Position numbers and translations under genes: made by a program. A DNA stretch of 64,000 bases from contig NC_090139.1 of assembly GCF_017916325.1 (NCBI RefSeq), positions 186,001 to 250,000 of the forward strand, written 5' to 3'. The notes beneath the pieces are model-generated. The model saw only the letters and a program-made list of their open reading frames with translations. It had not been told where the DNA came from and ran no database searches. The stretch comes from Leishmania martiniquensis. Lineage: Eukaryota > Euglenozoa > Kinetoplastea > Trypanosomatida > Trypanosomatidae. This document shows positions 10,448 through 21,079 of the stretch, one piece after another; the stretch's first letter is position 1, and every line of letters starts with the position of its first letter.

Positions 10448-11548
10448 CTATGCCTCACGTGATCGCTTGCGATCTGCCACCGCGCTTGCACTACCGAGGA
10501 CGCCCGGAGCACCCCGCGATACCGCGGCAGCGGCATTCGTCGCGAGAACGGCGCTATCGCTACAAACATTGGCGTCGTCCCTCGCCCAGGCACCTGCCGG
10601 CGCCACCACCACTGGTGTGAAGAGGGTACGCATCGCCTCCTGCCGCTGTCGTTGCAGCGCTGCGAGCGGCACCGCGTCGTACGCGCGCAGGCTGTCCAAT
10701 ATTTGGCGCAGCTTCTTCAATCCGCGATCCAGCTCTCTTCGAGAGCCCGCCAGCCGCACGCGCGCCTGCTCCATGTTCGCCTGTAGCGCATCCCGAGTAC
10801 AGGACAGGCTCAGCTCTTCTGGTGTCTTCAGGAGACATGCGGTACCCGTCGAAGATGAAGCATCGGCGCCGGAATCGCTGTGCTGCTGGTCGTCCGCAGG
10901 CGAGGACGCGAGCGGCGATGCGGCGAACACGTCAACAGCAGCCGCCGCCGTTTCCTTCGGGGGCTCTCCGTCACTTGTCGATGCCGTCGCCTCCGTGCGA
11001 TGCGGTTGGCGCCCCTGCAGTGGCGCCGTTTCGCCCGTGCTGGGGGGCGCTTGCCGCGCATCGTACAGCTGCAGCGCCTTGCGATAGCTGCTCAGCTGCT
11101 TCGCCGCCGCGGCACTCGCGATAAAGTACAGCCAGATCATCTCGGGCAGGAGATGGCAGCCGCCGACTGGGAGCAGAGGCACGTCGATGAGGACTCGCTG
11201 CAGCACCGCCGTCGCCGCTGATGCGGACGCTGGGCTCAAAGCCGCGGCATTGCCAGAGATGCTTGCCTGGGTGATCACCGCGCGCTGCGCCGCGTCTAAC
11301 GTGCTGGGGATCGATGGCACCTCCTCCGCTGGATCATGGGCGCTCTTGGCCAGGTGCTGCGCAGGGGACAATGACGTTGCCGCTGCTGTTTGCTGTGATG
11401 GCGGGGACACCGAGCGAGGCGTTTCATTGATCAGCAATGGGTTGCGCGAGACACGCTCTAGTACAAAGGAGGTGAAGGACGGGGCTGGCGTGCTTGATGG
11501 CGTGGCGGTGACTTGTGCGGCCCCTGCCGTGGATGGTGTCGAGGGCAT
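10448..11548 (-). CDS. Hypothetical protein with C-terminal coiled coil (366 aa)
   Basis: Not recognised. From the preferred Met at 11548 the protein begins with ~115 Ser/Thr/Pro/Ala-rich residues. A more ordered block follows at about 113-165, containing LLPVGGCHLLPEMIWLYF and a helix. Residues ~166-238 form an acidic, Ser-rich linker. A predicted amphipathic helix or coiled coil covers about 243-310, and the tail contains Lys/Arg residues (DRKRSREA). The open frame extends to an ATG at 11707, but those 53 residues look like translated leader. No signal peptide is evident and the only hydrophobic patch is short. Codon use resembles the neighbours, and the ordered blocks suggest a real but fast-evolving gene. 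A scaffold or adaptor role is only a guess. Confidence 0.65.
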   Translation of the reverse strand: MPSTPSTAGAAQVTATPSSTPAPSFTSFVLERVSRNPLLINETPRSVSPPSQQTAAATSLSPAQHLAKSAHDPAEEVPSIPSTLDAAQRAVITQASISGNAAALSPASASAATAVLQRVLIDVPLLPVGGCHLLPEMIWLYFIASAAAAKQLSSYRKALQLYDARQAPPSTGETAPLQGRQPHRTEATASTSDGEPPKETAAAAVDVFAASPLASSPADDQQHSDSGADASSSTGTACLLKTPEELSLSCTRDALQANMEQARVRLAGSRRELDRGLKKLRQILDSLRAYDAVPLAALQRQRQEAMRTLFTPVVVAPAGAWARDDANVCSDSAVLATNAAAAVSRGAPGVLGSASAVADRKRSREA

Positions 11549-13561
11549 TAGCGACAGCAGCACAGCAATTCGTTTCACTGTACATGACAGAGGTGCTATG
11601 AAGGGAGAAGTACACGGCGTTGGCGCATGTGCGTCGGATGGAGGTGTGGCGGATGGGAGGAGGAGGAGACGGTGGTGGTTATGGGGGCGCACGGGGTCGG
11701 TGTGCACGCGCTAGCGTGGCCATAGCCGCCCTCACCCGTCTCCCTCTCGTGCCCGACGTTACAGCGTCCGCTGCTGACATTAAAGGCAGCAGAGGGAGGC
11801 CGGGAAAGGGGAGCGCGAGACGGAGAAGAACATCTCTGCAGGCAGAGTGTGGGATATGCAGCACGTAATCGGCGCCGGGAGCGTTGCCGCCTCCTGAGTG
11901 CTGAGAGTGCGACGGCGCGCACGAGGCGGCAACCCCATCATGAGGGGCCAGCCGATCTTTTCGTGCGTCTGCGACGTTGTCGCGCCCTCATACAAGCCAC
12001 GAAACCACACGCGAGCCATAGAAGACCTCACTGCAGCACACAGTGGTATATGCGCTGGCCTGCATCACCCTCCATGCTCACTTTTGCTGTGAGGCAGCGC
12101 GCGTACGCCTCCAGACATGAGGTAGACGGCGTTGCGGTCCGCGCCGGCACAGGTGACGCGGCGATCGCTTGCTGCCTTTGTTCAGCACCGCCAGCATGCG
12201 TAGCCGGCGCGATGTCGTGCACGAGGAGGCGCCCCTACATGCTGCCGAGCCGATATGGACGAGCGCTGCCGCCGGTCCCACGCATGCTGCCATCCTCTCC
12301 GCTGTCGCCGCCCTCTCCCAAGTGCGCTTTCCAGACCCAGGCATTGAAGGGAGAGACAGGAGGCGAAGACCTTTGAGGACGGGAGGCGCTTTGGCGATGA
12401 CGGTGCTGCTGCAGTTGACCCCAGCAGCTATGCCGACGCTTGGATAGCTGCCGGTAGGGGGAGAGGGGGGTGGGTGGAGGAGGAGAAGTGGTTGCTCGTG
12501 GCGACACTGGAGCTGCTTTTTGGTATTCTCGCGCGCCTTCTGTGCGCTCATGCAGCAGTGCACCTCTGCAGCCATCCCTTATCACCGCTATGGCCACTCA
12601 CGTCATGTACGGCTCGAGTCTTCGATTTGGCCGTGCCAGCGGAGTTCACAACTGTTTCGATGGCGCCGTCACGGATGAGAGGGAGAGAGGGAGATGAGGA
12701 AGGAGGGGGAGAGAGGGAAAGGGGCCTATGAGCGTTATCGTCATGGAAGACGCGTCACGTACATCCCCCACCCGCCCACTCGCGCCTCCTGAGCGTCTCC
12801 GCAAGGTGTCACCCTTTTCTCTTCCTATTGCTCTCGGTGCGTGGGTAACGGCCACACCGACACCACTTGCCGCTGGCTCATCTTCGCTTCCAACAGCGCC
12901 AAGGGGGGAGAGGCGGAGGGGCCGGGAAAACAACAAAAAAGGTGAAGGCCGAGACCACTTCTGCGCGGGGTGTGGGGCGACGATGCTCTCAGGTCTGACT
13001 GCAGCGCATTTCCAGGTCTTGCGTGGTGAGCATGGGCGATGCGAAGAGAGGCACCTGCCAGATGGGGAGAGAGGGGAGAGGGGAGGGACGTCGGCGGAGG
13101 AGGACGCTTGCCTGATGGGAGTGATGAGCAGCGAGGTGACCGACAGTCGCCGCAGCGAAGACGAGGAGCAGGTGAGAGCGCACGTGTACCCCAATGCGGT
13201 GGAGCGGCCCCAAAGAAAGAGAGGCTGACGGCGGCGGCAATCTGACAAAAAAAAAGAAGGCGACCGTCCTCTCGTCCACACCCCACGCCGCTACGCAACA
13301 CTGTCTCCCCCATCGTGCCGTGGCTGCTGCACTGCGCCCGTCGTCTTCTCAAGCCCCCGTTCCCGCTTCTCCAATCGGCACAAACTTTTTTTACTTGCCC
13401 CGTCTCGTGCGAGACGGGGAAAAATGGAAAGGGGGTAGGTGGGCGCGGTCAACCACACCTGATCCCACACATGCACGCGACCGCGCAGGTGTGCGAGCCG
13501 TTGTCTTCACAGGCACGACGCCCCCCCACTCGATCTGCCGCGCACGTGCGTCCATGCTGCT
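11549..13561. other. Intergenic spacer of 2.0 kb, no convincing gene
   Basis: This is a long gap between the RING/EF-hand gene and the 366-aa gene. A minus-strand frame at 12078-12575 (165 aa) and others at 12235-12597 and 12646-13281 are open, but they overlap, lack recognisable domains and have erratic composition. A_n runs on the plus strand near 12930 and 13247-13256 read as T-tracts on the transcribed strand and may belong to RNA-processing signals. A small unrecognised gene at 12078-12575 cannot be excluded. Confidence 0.5.
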
Positions 13562-15439
13562 TTACATTAGTACACATTCCTCGTCACCCCGACCACCACG
13601 CCCGCTCTGTCGGGGCGGGCGTGCGGCCTTCGAAGGCACTGAGTTCACATTCGCCTCTGACCTTCGCCGATCAACTTCAGCCGACATCGCCACGCTGTTG
13701 TTGTGAGCGAGATCCTGTTGTTGCCATGGCTGCCCTTGAGAAGGCCTTCTGGACGGGTGCGTAGGGGTCTGCGCCAGGCACGCGTAGGTCGACGCCCCGT
13801 AATGCTGTGCGAACACTTGTGGCTGCTGCGCCTGCTGGAGCGCCAATGTCTGCGCTGCATCGCTGACGAGGTAATCGCTCACCTGCCGCGAGGCAGACTC
13901 GATGGAGCCAGGGAAGCTGTATGCCATACCGCCGCTGGCGCTAGCGCCAAGCCGATATCCATGGTGCACCGGTGGCGAAGAAGAGCCTGGTCCGGTCGTG
14001 GCTTGAGACGTACCAGAGCCCAAATTTGTGCCACTGGCAGCTGCGATCGGAGGGGCAGCGACCACCGGCGCCGCGGTGTCCCCGTCACGGCTGGCCTTGA
14101 TAATCTTCAGTGCCTGCAAGAACTGCTGAAGGCTAACGTACCCGCTGTGCCGCTCATCGCACAGCCGGAAGTGCTGCATCGCCTGCTCCGGAGTCAGCGC
14201 GTAGCCATACTTCAAGCACAGGGTGCTGAAGTTGTTGGCGTCGATTACGCCATTAGAGTCGGGGTCGACGGAGCGAAACTGCAAGAGGGCGTCGGTGTAC
14301 TCGAAGTGGCTAAGCCCAAACAGCGCCGACGGGTCTGGCTGATGCGTACTGAGCCAACGCAGGAAGTCGTCCTGAGAGACGTAGCCCTTGTGCTCTTGGT
14401 CCATGCTCGCGAAGACGACGCCGGCATCGTCTTCGCACTGCACAAAGTTCAAATAAAAGCACAAGTCCCGCAGCTGACTACGGCTCAGCTTGCCGGCGGA
14501 GCCGCCGAACATCATGAAGATGCCGACGAGTTGGTCGTGCTCGATCTGCGAGAGCGCGTAGCGGCGCCACAGCTCTTGGGGGTGGGGCGACGAGGAGGTG
14601 CCGGAGGACGTGCACGTACGCGACAGCGTGTTGTTCTGTGGGCCCAGATGCAATGATCGACTCGATTCATGCGGCATCAAAGGCAGGGAGGGAGTCTGCG
14701 GTGGCGACGCGGCGAGACGCAAGCTGCTCGTCAAGAGCGTCTCAGTCGGTACGTGGTTGCGACAAGTGTCGACGGCATCTGCCGATGGAGACCCGAGATC
14801 GCCTCGCAGCGCCGCCGACGGCGGGTCATCGCCGATGGGGATGTAGCCGTCCTCGATCTCGCGCTGCGCTCGACGCGGACCGTTGCGGGCCGCGGGCGGC
14901 GAGGTCGCCAGTGACGAGGATGCGTTTGGGCCGTCTCCCGGAGTCGCGAGAGCCTTGGGCAGCTCCAGTGCCGTCGAGGCGCCCATGTCCGACCCAACGT
15001 CGCGATTCGCCGAGGGGGCTGCCGCAACGACCTCTTTCGCGGAGGCCGCTGGGGAGGCACTTTGGGACGACACCACGACCCGTTCTGCCTCCGTGCACTT
15101 GTGCTGCTGTGCCGACAGCTCGCGCGTCCCTCGCCAGTGGCAGTGCCGACACTCCACCACGATGGACAGCACCGCGTTGAGTAGCATACGGTTGGGCTTC
15201 TTCGCATTCTGCACGACCGTTTCGCACAGCGGGCACTGAAAGTTTTCCATTATCATTGGCCGCGCGGCGTGCTGCGCACGGGCGGCGTCAATGCACTGCT
15301 TGCAGAAGATGTCGCCGCAGGGCACCAACTCTACTGGGTCATCCCAGGAGTCGTGGCAGAGGGGACACACGAAGAGGGGGTCGATGTTCTGCCCCGGCAC
15401 CATCGTGAACGTCCGCAACGGCAGCGGGACGTCGATCAT
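13562..15439 (-). CDS. RING / TRAF-like zinc finger / EF-hand protein with C-terminal CaaX box (625 aa)
   Basis: Candidate membrane-anchored E3 ubiquitin ligase with calcium-binding-like modules. The RING finger has ligands Cys25, Cys28, Cys41, Asp43, Cys46, Cys49, Cys69 and Cys72; Asp43 (in CGDIFC) stands where a histidine is usual. A second CxxC...HxxxC finger follows directly and resembles half of a TRAF-type finger. A disordered Ser/Ala-rich stretch leads to an EF-hand block at about residues 330-460, where loops start DQEHKGYVS, DPDSNGVID and DERHSGYVS. None has the canonical Glu at position 12, and only the second is close to a calcium-binding loop. The C-terminus is CVLM-stop (stop at 13562-13564), a CaaX motif predicted to be farnesylated. 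The start is Met at 15439; Met at 15403 is an alternative. A candidate splice acceptor at 15491 fits the longer form. Confidence 0.85.
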   Translation of the reverse strand: MIDVPLPLRTFTMVPGQNIDPLFVCPLCHDSWDDPVELVPCGDIFCKQCIDAARAQHAARPMIMENFQCPLCETVVQNAKKPNRMLLNAVLSIVVECRHCHWRGTRELSAQQHKCTEAERVVVSSQSASPAASAKEVVAAAPSANRDVGSDMGASTALELPKALATPGDGPNASSSLATSPPAARNGPRRAQREIEDGYIPIGDDPPSAALRGDLGSPSADAVDTCRNHVPTETLLTSSLRLAASPPQTPSLPLMPHESSRSLHLGPQNNTLSRTCTSSGTSSSPHPQELWRRYALSQIEHDQLVGIFMMFGGSAGKLSRSQLRDLCFYLNFVQCEDDAGVVFASMDQEHKGYVSQDDFLRWLSTHQPDPSALFGLSHFEYTDALLQFRSVDPDSNGVIDANNFSTLCLKYGYALTPEQAMQHFRLCDERHSGYVSLQQFLQALKIIKASRDGDTAAPVVAAPPIAAASGTNLGSGTSQATTGPGSSSPPVHHGYRLGASASGGMAYSFPGSIESASRQVSDYLVSDAAQTLALQQAQQPQVFAQHYGASTYACLAQTPTHPSRRPSQGQPWQQQDLAHNNSVAMSAEVDRRRSEANVNSVPSKAARPPRQSGRGGRGDEECVLM

Positions 15440-16345
15440 GAGGTCGCGAACGGGAAAAAAAGGGAGGGGGGATAGGGGGGATGCACGTAGCTTACCAGTC
15501 AAACAGCGAAGCAGGAGAGTCAGAGGGGGGAGCAAAAAAACGAGGAGGGCTGCGTGCGATGTGTGAGGGCGCTCCCCCGTTCGAGGGAGGGAGGGAGGGG
15601 AGGGGGAGGGGGAGTGTGTATGAAGGCAGGCAGACGTGAATGCGCTCCACTGTGCAGGCATCCCGAGGGTCAGCGCAATAGGTTCCGTCACACGCGACCA
15701 CCACAACCACCGCCACACACAAAAAAGAACCACACGACCAACGACGTGGGAGTGAGTGATGACAGAGAGAGGGGGAGGGGGAGCGAAAAGGTACGAAAGA
15801 AGTTTGGGAGAGGGGTATGTCTGTCCGGTAGGCGAGCGCAGACGAACGAACGAGCAGTGAAGGCGAAGCATCCCTAACTTGGCCGGTAGTCATCGTGACT
15901 GTGGTACTCGTAGCCGCGATGCCGCTGCCATCCAGCAGTGGGAGGGGAAGTGGCGCATTTAGTTTAACCACATACGCCTCCTTTCTCGCCCTCGAAAGAT
16001 GAAGGCCATTTCCTGCATGCGTCTTCGCGCGGGTGCGCGCTCCCTTTCTCTGCGTTATCCTCGTTGGCGCAAGAGCGCGCGCGAGATGTGGCCTTGTTCA
16101 CCGCAGGAGCTGCACACAGACATACACATACATACACACAGACACAGAGGGTTGAGGAGAACGATTCCGTCGGCAGGTTCGACTAAATACATCGAGCACA
16201 CCCAAGTGCAGTCGCACGCCAATCTGCTCCAGAGGAGCGCAGCACACAGCGGCACGGCTCGCCCGCCGTCCGACACCCGGACGCGCGCGGCTTGTCTGGT
16301 GCGCTGCTACTCCCTGCAATGCGCGCGGTTGCTGACGCATTTGGG
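15440..16345. other. Intergenic spacer
   Basis: Spacer between the RING/EF-hand gene and IFT139. It contains purine-rich plus-strand DNA (GGGAGG near 15585-15615, GAGAGGGGGAGGGG near 15765-15785) and a CATACACA-type run near 16120-16145. The frame that extends the RING gene upstream through 15871 is open by chance and has leader-like composition. No other gene is supported. Confidence 0.65.
15491..15540 (-). promoter_or_regulatory. Candidate trans-splice acceptor for RING/EF-hand gene
   Basis: On the minus strand a T7 run and a C/T-rich stretch are followed by the first AG at 15491-15492 with no earlier AG. This gives a leader of ~51 nt to the ATG at 15439, so the 625-aa form would be the first ATG on the mature mRNA. 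Confidence 0.45.
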
Positions 16346-19300
16346 CTACGGCCGCAGCATCGAGTAGGCAACGTCCATGACGTCCGTCTCGATGCGCGGG
16401 TACGTAGCATGGTGGGCGAGCACACGCCTGCACACGTCGATCGCCTTTACCGGCTCGCCGCCGCGTAGGTAGTTGAAGCCCAGCTTGTAGCCGACGGCCG
16501 GGTCGGCCTCCTGCAGCAGCTCCCATGCTTTCCGGTAGCACCGCGAGGCCTCCCTGTGCTTCTGCTGCCGCTCGGAGATCACGCCGAGAGCGCTCCAGGC
16601 GGCGCCGCAGCCCGCGTTTGCCGCCAGCACCTGCCGCAGCACAAATCGAGCGTCCTCGAACCGGCTCGCCTGCGCGTCCATGCACGACTGCAGGAGCATT
16701 GCCCGCTCGACTGTGTCATCCTCCGAGCAGGTGAGAATCGCGATAGGAGGGGAGACGACGATCGGCGCTGGCGGCGTGGCGTCGCTCTTGCCCTTGCCCT
16801 CCTCCTTCGCTACCGGCACAGTTGTCATGACCTTCTTGCTCTCCAGCAGCCTCGCCAGCACGTTGCGCGCCGCCGTCTCCTGCCCGGAGAGGAAGAGGCT
16901 GATGGCCAGCCCGAGAAATGCTGCAGGATGCACCACCTTGCATTGTAGCGCGAAGGCGAGTGTGGCCGTGCTGCTACGGCTGCTGCGCTGCGCCAGCTGC
17001 GCAGCCGCCTCGTGCATGCCAGCAAGCAGTCGAAGGTCCTCGTCGTCGTCCGAGTCGCCGTCGCTGACATGCCGGGACGACCTCGCTGCACCTGCGGCGG
17101 CACTGCTGTTGGTGCCACTGACACTCTTTTTAGCAGCCGCCGTTGCACCGCTCGCCGCCTTCGCACTGGATACCTCACCCGTCTCAGCGGCCACGATGCA
17201 TTCAAGAAACAGGTGAAGCGCCGTCTCGAGCTCTTCCGGGCGGCGCGTAGCCATTGCGCAGTACGCCTGCAGAATGCGCCGTTCCTCGCTCTGCACCGGC
17301 AGCAGTAACAGCAGCTGCTCCGCGTAGCGGATGTTGTCGTGCAGCTCCGCACCCGCGGTGGCGGTGGCCGATGCAGCAGTAGCAGCAGCAGCAGCAGCTG
17401 TCGCCGCCGAGGAAGGCTTGCTGAGCGGCACTGACTTGCTCTGCTGCTGCTGCTGCGCTGCTGCTGTGTTCCGCCGTTGTACCCACAGGTCCTGCGTGGT
17501 CGGCCCCAGGTAAATCCGAATCATGCGCACCAACGCCCGCGTGCACCACGCGTTGTCGGCGGGAAGGCGCGCCAAGTTGAAGTGCCGAAGCGCCTCGACA
17601 TTGTTGTTGCTGAGGTGCTCGTAGAGCCCGCGCGCATAGCTCAGGCCCGGGTCAGCACGCTGGCCCGCCGGCACCGCTGCTGCCGCTCTGTCCAGCGCGT
17701 CCTTGGCCTCTTTCAGCTGACCAGCGTGGTAGAGGAGGATGACATAGTATACGAGCGCCTCGTAGTGCCGGGGACTTTCCTTGAGGAGCTCCTCGAACAT
17801 GTTCCTGGCGTCCTCGGCGCGGCCCTGTTGTGTGTACAGGTTCGCCAGCAGAATCACCACATCCGCGTTCCACGTATGACCGCCGGCCATGCGCAACACT
17901 GTCGTGCAGTGCCGCTCGCACCCGTCCATGTCTCCGATTCGGTAGCAAAGTTGCGCAGACTCGAGCTGGGCGCGCTCGTTGGACTCATCGTACGTGATGG
18001 CCTCACGCAGGTACTCCTGCGCGCTTGTCAGGCGGGCCGCCAGCGCGGACTGAACCGCGAGAGCCGCTGCAGCTTCCACCTTCCTGTCCGCCAGAACGAC
18101 CGAGGCTGGCGGTGGCGCAGGGGTGCTGTACATACACCGAACGCCAATTTCGGTGCAAAGGGCGGCCATGATGGCGCGCTGCTCGGCGCATACGTCCGCT
18201 GTTTCGTTGCGCAGTTGCTGCTCGAGGAGGCGCCGCTGCAGCGATCGGGCAGTGAGAAGGACTGAGAGGGCCACGTCCCCGTTCTCGCGGTCATCGCTCG
18301 AGTCATCGCCTGCGGGCTTGGTCCGAGCGATGCTGTCCGTATCGGCGGCTCCTTGCGTGCCCAAAGGAACCGTCCACGGCTGGTCGCGCAGCACCTTGTA
18401 CAGGAGGAGATGCAGGTTGATCCGCTCGATGGCGGTGCCGACTGTTTCCTCCGACCCCGCCGCCGCTCCAGGTATCACAGCTGCGCCCGCGCCGTTCGGG
18501 GAGGGCAGCTCGTACACAGGTGACCCCATGATGGTCTCACGCGCCGCGTCCACGTGGCCCAGCCGCCACTGCAGCGTGGCGAGATCGGTCCGCACGATGG
18601 ATAAGTGCGGGTCGGCCTCGAGCGCGTCCTGGTAGTAGCGAATGGCCTTGGCATAGTCGTGCGCCGCGACGAGAGCGCGGCCGACGCGCACAGACAGCTC
18701 GTTGCTGGACGGAGAGAGCGCCCTGGCCTTCTCGTATGCTGCAATCGCCTGCTCCGGCTCCTGAATCGTTGTGTAGGCCTCGCCAAGCTCCACAAAGCTC
18801 TGCGCCGACGGCACCGCTTCGGCCATCTCTTGGAAGCACTCGATATACATGGCAACGTTGTGCTTCTGGGTGAGGAACAGCTTGCCAAGCTGCGATCGGG
18901 CCGAAACGTAATACTCACTCTTGCTTGGGACCTGCCGCAGCAGCTCGATGCTCTTATCCACGTCTGTGCGCGCGGCCAGCATCGCCTGCGCAATTACAAC
19001 GCGCCCCGCTTGCGCCGAGTTTCGAAATTGTTGGGCTGCCTCCGCGAGGGTTGTGCGCGCCGCGTCCACGTCGCGCATGCGAAGTTGCGCCTGCGCCAGC
19101 TGGAGGTACAGAGTCACCAGCTCTGGTACACTGAGTTGCTGGATCGGCTGGCTCGAGGAGGAAGTCTTGGCCGCATTCTTCACCGCATCGTAGGCGCGCT
19201 GTAATGACGCGAGAGCCTCGGCGAACTTGCCCGTGGTGCCTTGCACTGTGCCGAGCAGCAGGTTGTAAAGGGGCTGTTCCTGTAGGGAGAAGTCCAGGGT

Positions 19301-21079
19301 CAGCGCCTGCTCCAGCGACCTACTGGCGAGCGTGACATCACCGACATACTGGCAGATCTGACTGGACAGCAGGAAGGCGTCCGGAAGCGGCTGCTCCTGC
19401 ACGAGAAGCGAGCTCTTCAGCAGATTCTGAGCTTTGCGCACTTCGCCTGTGATGAACCACACCCTGGCCAGCATCAGCTGCGCTTCCATGCAGGCCGGCA
19501 GGTGCTGCACGAGGAGCTCGAGATGGCGCCCGCACTTTTCGCCAACCGCGTTCGTATGCTTGAACATCGGGTCCGGCGGCTCGTTGCGGCAATGCATGAG
19601 GTACGCGCGGGCAACGGCAAGAGCGACGGGGACGTTGAGGTGGACATACATCTCTAATCCGGAGCCCGCGTGAGCGTCGACCTCGTGCTTGATCGTCTCG
19701 GCAGCCTGGTCCAGATACCGCAACACTGCCGTCTCCTCTTCCGTACCGCGCTGGAGCCACCGCAACTGCGCGTTCAGCATGCAGAGCTCGGCGTTACGCT
19801 GCGTCGCTGGCTGCAGCTGGTTGCAGAACTGCAGCTGCGTTGCTGCTTCCTCCAACTCGCCTTGGTGCAAGAGGCACGCCACGGTCCCCAGCAGCGGGTC
19901 TAGACTGTCTGTCAGCGTGGCAGCTTTGCGAAACGTCGCCATTGCGGCCTTGTAGTCGCGTCGATACAGCTGCTGGTACCCCAGCCCGCACAGTACATCG
20001 CCGTTGCGGCTCTCGAGTGCACACGCCATCTCTGAAAACTGTGTGGTGATGCTCAGCAGATCCGGCCGATCACCGGCCAGGCGCGAGAAGAGGAGCCCGA
20101 ATTGATGTAGTAACGCCACGTTGCGCGGCTCTTTGGCGCGCACGGCATCGAGCAAGCGGCGCAGCCGCACCGTCGCGGCATCGTGCCGGGTGTCCTTCCC
20201 AAGCGCGTAGAGGGCCTCAAGTGTGAGGGCCTCCATGTTGCCCTTGTCGCGGGCGAGGATGCGGCGGGTAACCTCTATTGCCTGCTCCCAGTCCTCGAAG
20301 CGCATGAGTAGGCGCGCCTTGCCTACCAGCGGTGGGATGCTGCAGTTGGGGTAAAGCACGACGAGACGGTCCAGCAGACTCTGTGCCTTGGTGAGCTGCG
20401 TCTTCCGCTCGAGGAAAGCAACGTAGCCGAGCGCGGCGTTCATGTCAGTCCACTTAGAGGAGCTGCCGTCCCCACCCCCACCTCCACCTATACCACCGCT
20501 GCTGCTGCCGGCTTCAAAGAAAGAGTGCTGCGCCTCCTCCATCTCTAACGCTCTCGCGAACATCGTCCCGGCCTTCTCCAGCAGTGCGCCGCGGCCGGAC
20601 AGTAGATCTACCCATGCACGGATGGTGCTGTAGTTCGTGTACTCGTCCCGATATGCCATAGCTGCCTCATTGTCGGTAAACCGCAGCAGGATATCTCTGG
20701 CCGCGTTGGTGTCACCGACTGCCCAGCACAGCGCAGCCGCCTGCACCCAGCCACCCATGTTGCCTGCTACGTCGAAGCCGTCGAGCTTCGCCTCCGTCTG
20801 CGACACACCCTCCTGATCACGGTTCTGCTTGTAGATGAACTGCATACCCACGAGCGCCGGCACAGCGGTGACGCGGCGTGATTCTACAGCCTTGTACTCG
20901 CGCAGTGCATCGTTCGACATGCCTTGCCGATCCAGCATCAGCGCACGCCACACGCGGAACATGTGGTCGTCCGTGGACTGGATGACGGACAGGCACACCT
21001 CCTCCGCGTGGTGCCAGTACTTCTCCCGCACATAGAACAGAAGAAGGGCGTAATTCGTGCGCAGAATCATGGCGGTCAT
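16346..21079 (-). CDS. IFT139: Intraflagellar transport protein 139 / TTC21 (1577 aa)
   Basis: TPR-repeat subunit of the IFT-A complex, which supports retrograde transport and membrane-protein entry in the flagellum. TPR-like helical pairs run through nearly the whole length. Several blocks match metazoan TTC21B in order: an N-terminal segment with LREYKAVESRR; MYIECFQEMAEA followed by EPEQAIAAYEKA; YARGLYEHLSNNNVEALRHFNLAR; NIRYAEQLLLLL; and the C-terminal NPAVGYKLGFNYLRGG ending in Leu-Arg-Pro. The length is somewhat greater than the ~1300 aa of animal orthologues. The extra length includes Ala/Gln-rich inserts near residues 1205-1245, just before the NIRYAEQ block, and a Ser/acidic insert near 1310-1360. 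The start at 21079 begins the first TPR-like helix directly, and Met4 is the only close alternative. The long 638-bp array lies upstream in the same transcription unit. Confidence 0.95.
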   Translation of the reverse strand: MTAMILRTNYALLLFYVREKYWHHAEEVCLSVIQSTDDHMFRVWRALMLDRQGMSNDALREYKAVESRRVTAVPALVGMQFIYKQNRDQEGVSQTEAKLDGFDVAGNMGGWVQAAALCWAVGDTNAARDILLRFTDNEAAMAYRDEYTNYSTIRAWVDLLSGRGALLEKAGTMFARALEMEEAQHSFFEAGSSSGGIGGGGGGDGSSSKWTDMNAALGYVAFLERKTQLTKAQSLLDRLVVLYPNCSIPPLVGKARLLMRFEDWEQAIEVTRRILARDKGNMEALTLEALYALGKDTRHDAATVRLRRLLDAVRAKEPRNVALLHQFGLLFSRLAGDRPDLLSITTQFSEMACALESRNGDVLCGLGYQQLYRRDYKAAMATFRKAATLTDSLDPLLGTVACLLHQGELEEAATQLQFCNQLQPATQRNAELCMLNAQLRWLQRGTEEETAVLRYLDQAAETIKHEVDAHAGSGLEMYVHLNVPVALAVARAYLMHCRNEPPDPMFKHTNAVGEKCGRHLELLVQHLPACMEAQLMLARVWFITGEVRKAQNLLKSSLLVQEQPLPDAFLLSSQICQYVGDVTLASRSLEQALTLDFSLQEQPLYNLLLGTVQGTTGKFAEALASLQRAYDAVKNAAKTSSSSQPIQQLSVPELVTLYLQLAQAQLRMRDVDAARTTLAEAAQQFRNSAQAGRVVIAQAMLAARTDVDKSIELLRQVPSKSEYYVSARSQLGKLFLTQKHNVAMYIECFQEMAEAVPSAQSFVELGEAYTTIQEPEQAIAAYEKARALSPSSNELSVRVGRALVAAHDYAKAIRYYQDALEADPHLSIVRTDLATLQWRLGHVDAARETIMGSPVYELPSPNGAGAAVIPGAAAGSEETVGTAIERINLHLLLYKVLRDQPWTVPLGTQGAADTDSIARTKPAGDDSSDDRENGDVALSVLLTARSLQRRLLEQQLRNETADVCAEQRAIMAALCTEIGVRCMYSTPAPPPASVVLADRKVEAAAALAVQSALAARLTSAQEYLREAITYDESNERAQLESAQLCYRIGDMDGCERHCTTVLRMAGGHTWNADVVILLANLYTQQGRAEDARNMFEELLKESPRHYEALVYYVILLYHAGQLKEAKDALDRAAAAVPAGQRADPGLSYARGLYEHLSNNNVEALRHFNLARLPADNAWCTRALVRMIRIYLGPTTQDLWVQRRNTAAAQQQQQSKSVPLSKPSSAATAAAAAATAASATATAGAELHDNIRYAEQLLLLLPVQSEERRILQAYCAMATRRPEELETALHLFLECIVAAETGEVSSAKAASGATAAAKKSVSGTNSSAAAGAARSSRHVSDGDSDDDEDLRLLAGMHEAAAQLAQRSSRSSTATLAFALQCKVVHPAAFLGLAISLFLSGQETAARNVLARLLESKKVMTTVPVAKEEGKGKSDATPPAPIVVSPPIAILTCSEDDTVERAMLLQSCMDAQASRFEDARFVLRQVLAANAGCGAAWSALGVISERQQKHREASRCYRKAWELLQEADPAVGYKLGFNYLRGGEPVKAIDVCRRVLAHHATYPRIETDVMDVAYSMLRP

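Noticed and set aside
12078..12575. Minus-strand 165-aa frame in the 2-kb gap.
   Set aside because: No recognisable pattern and competing frames at the same place; kept only as a possibility in the spacer entry.
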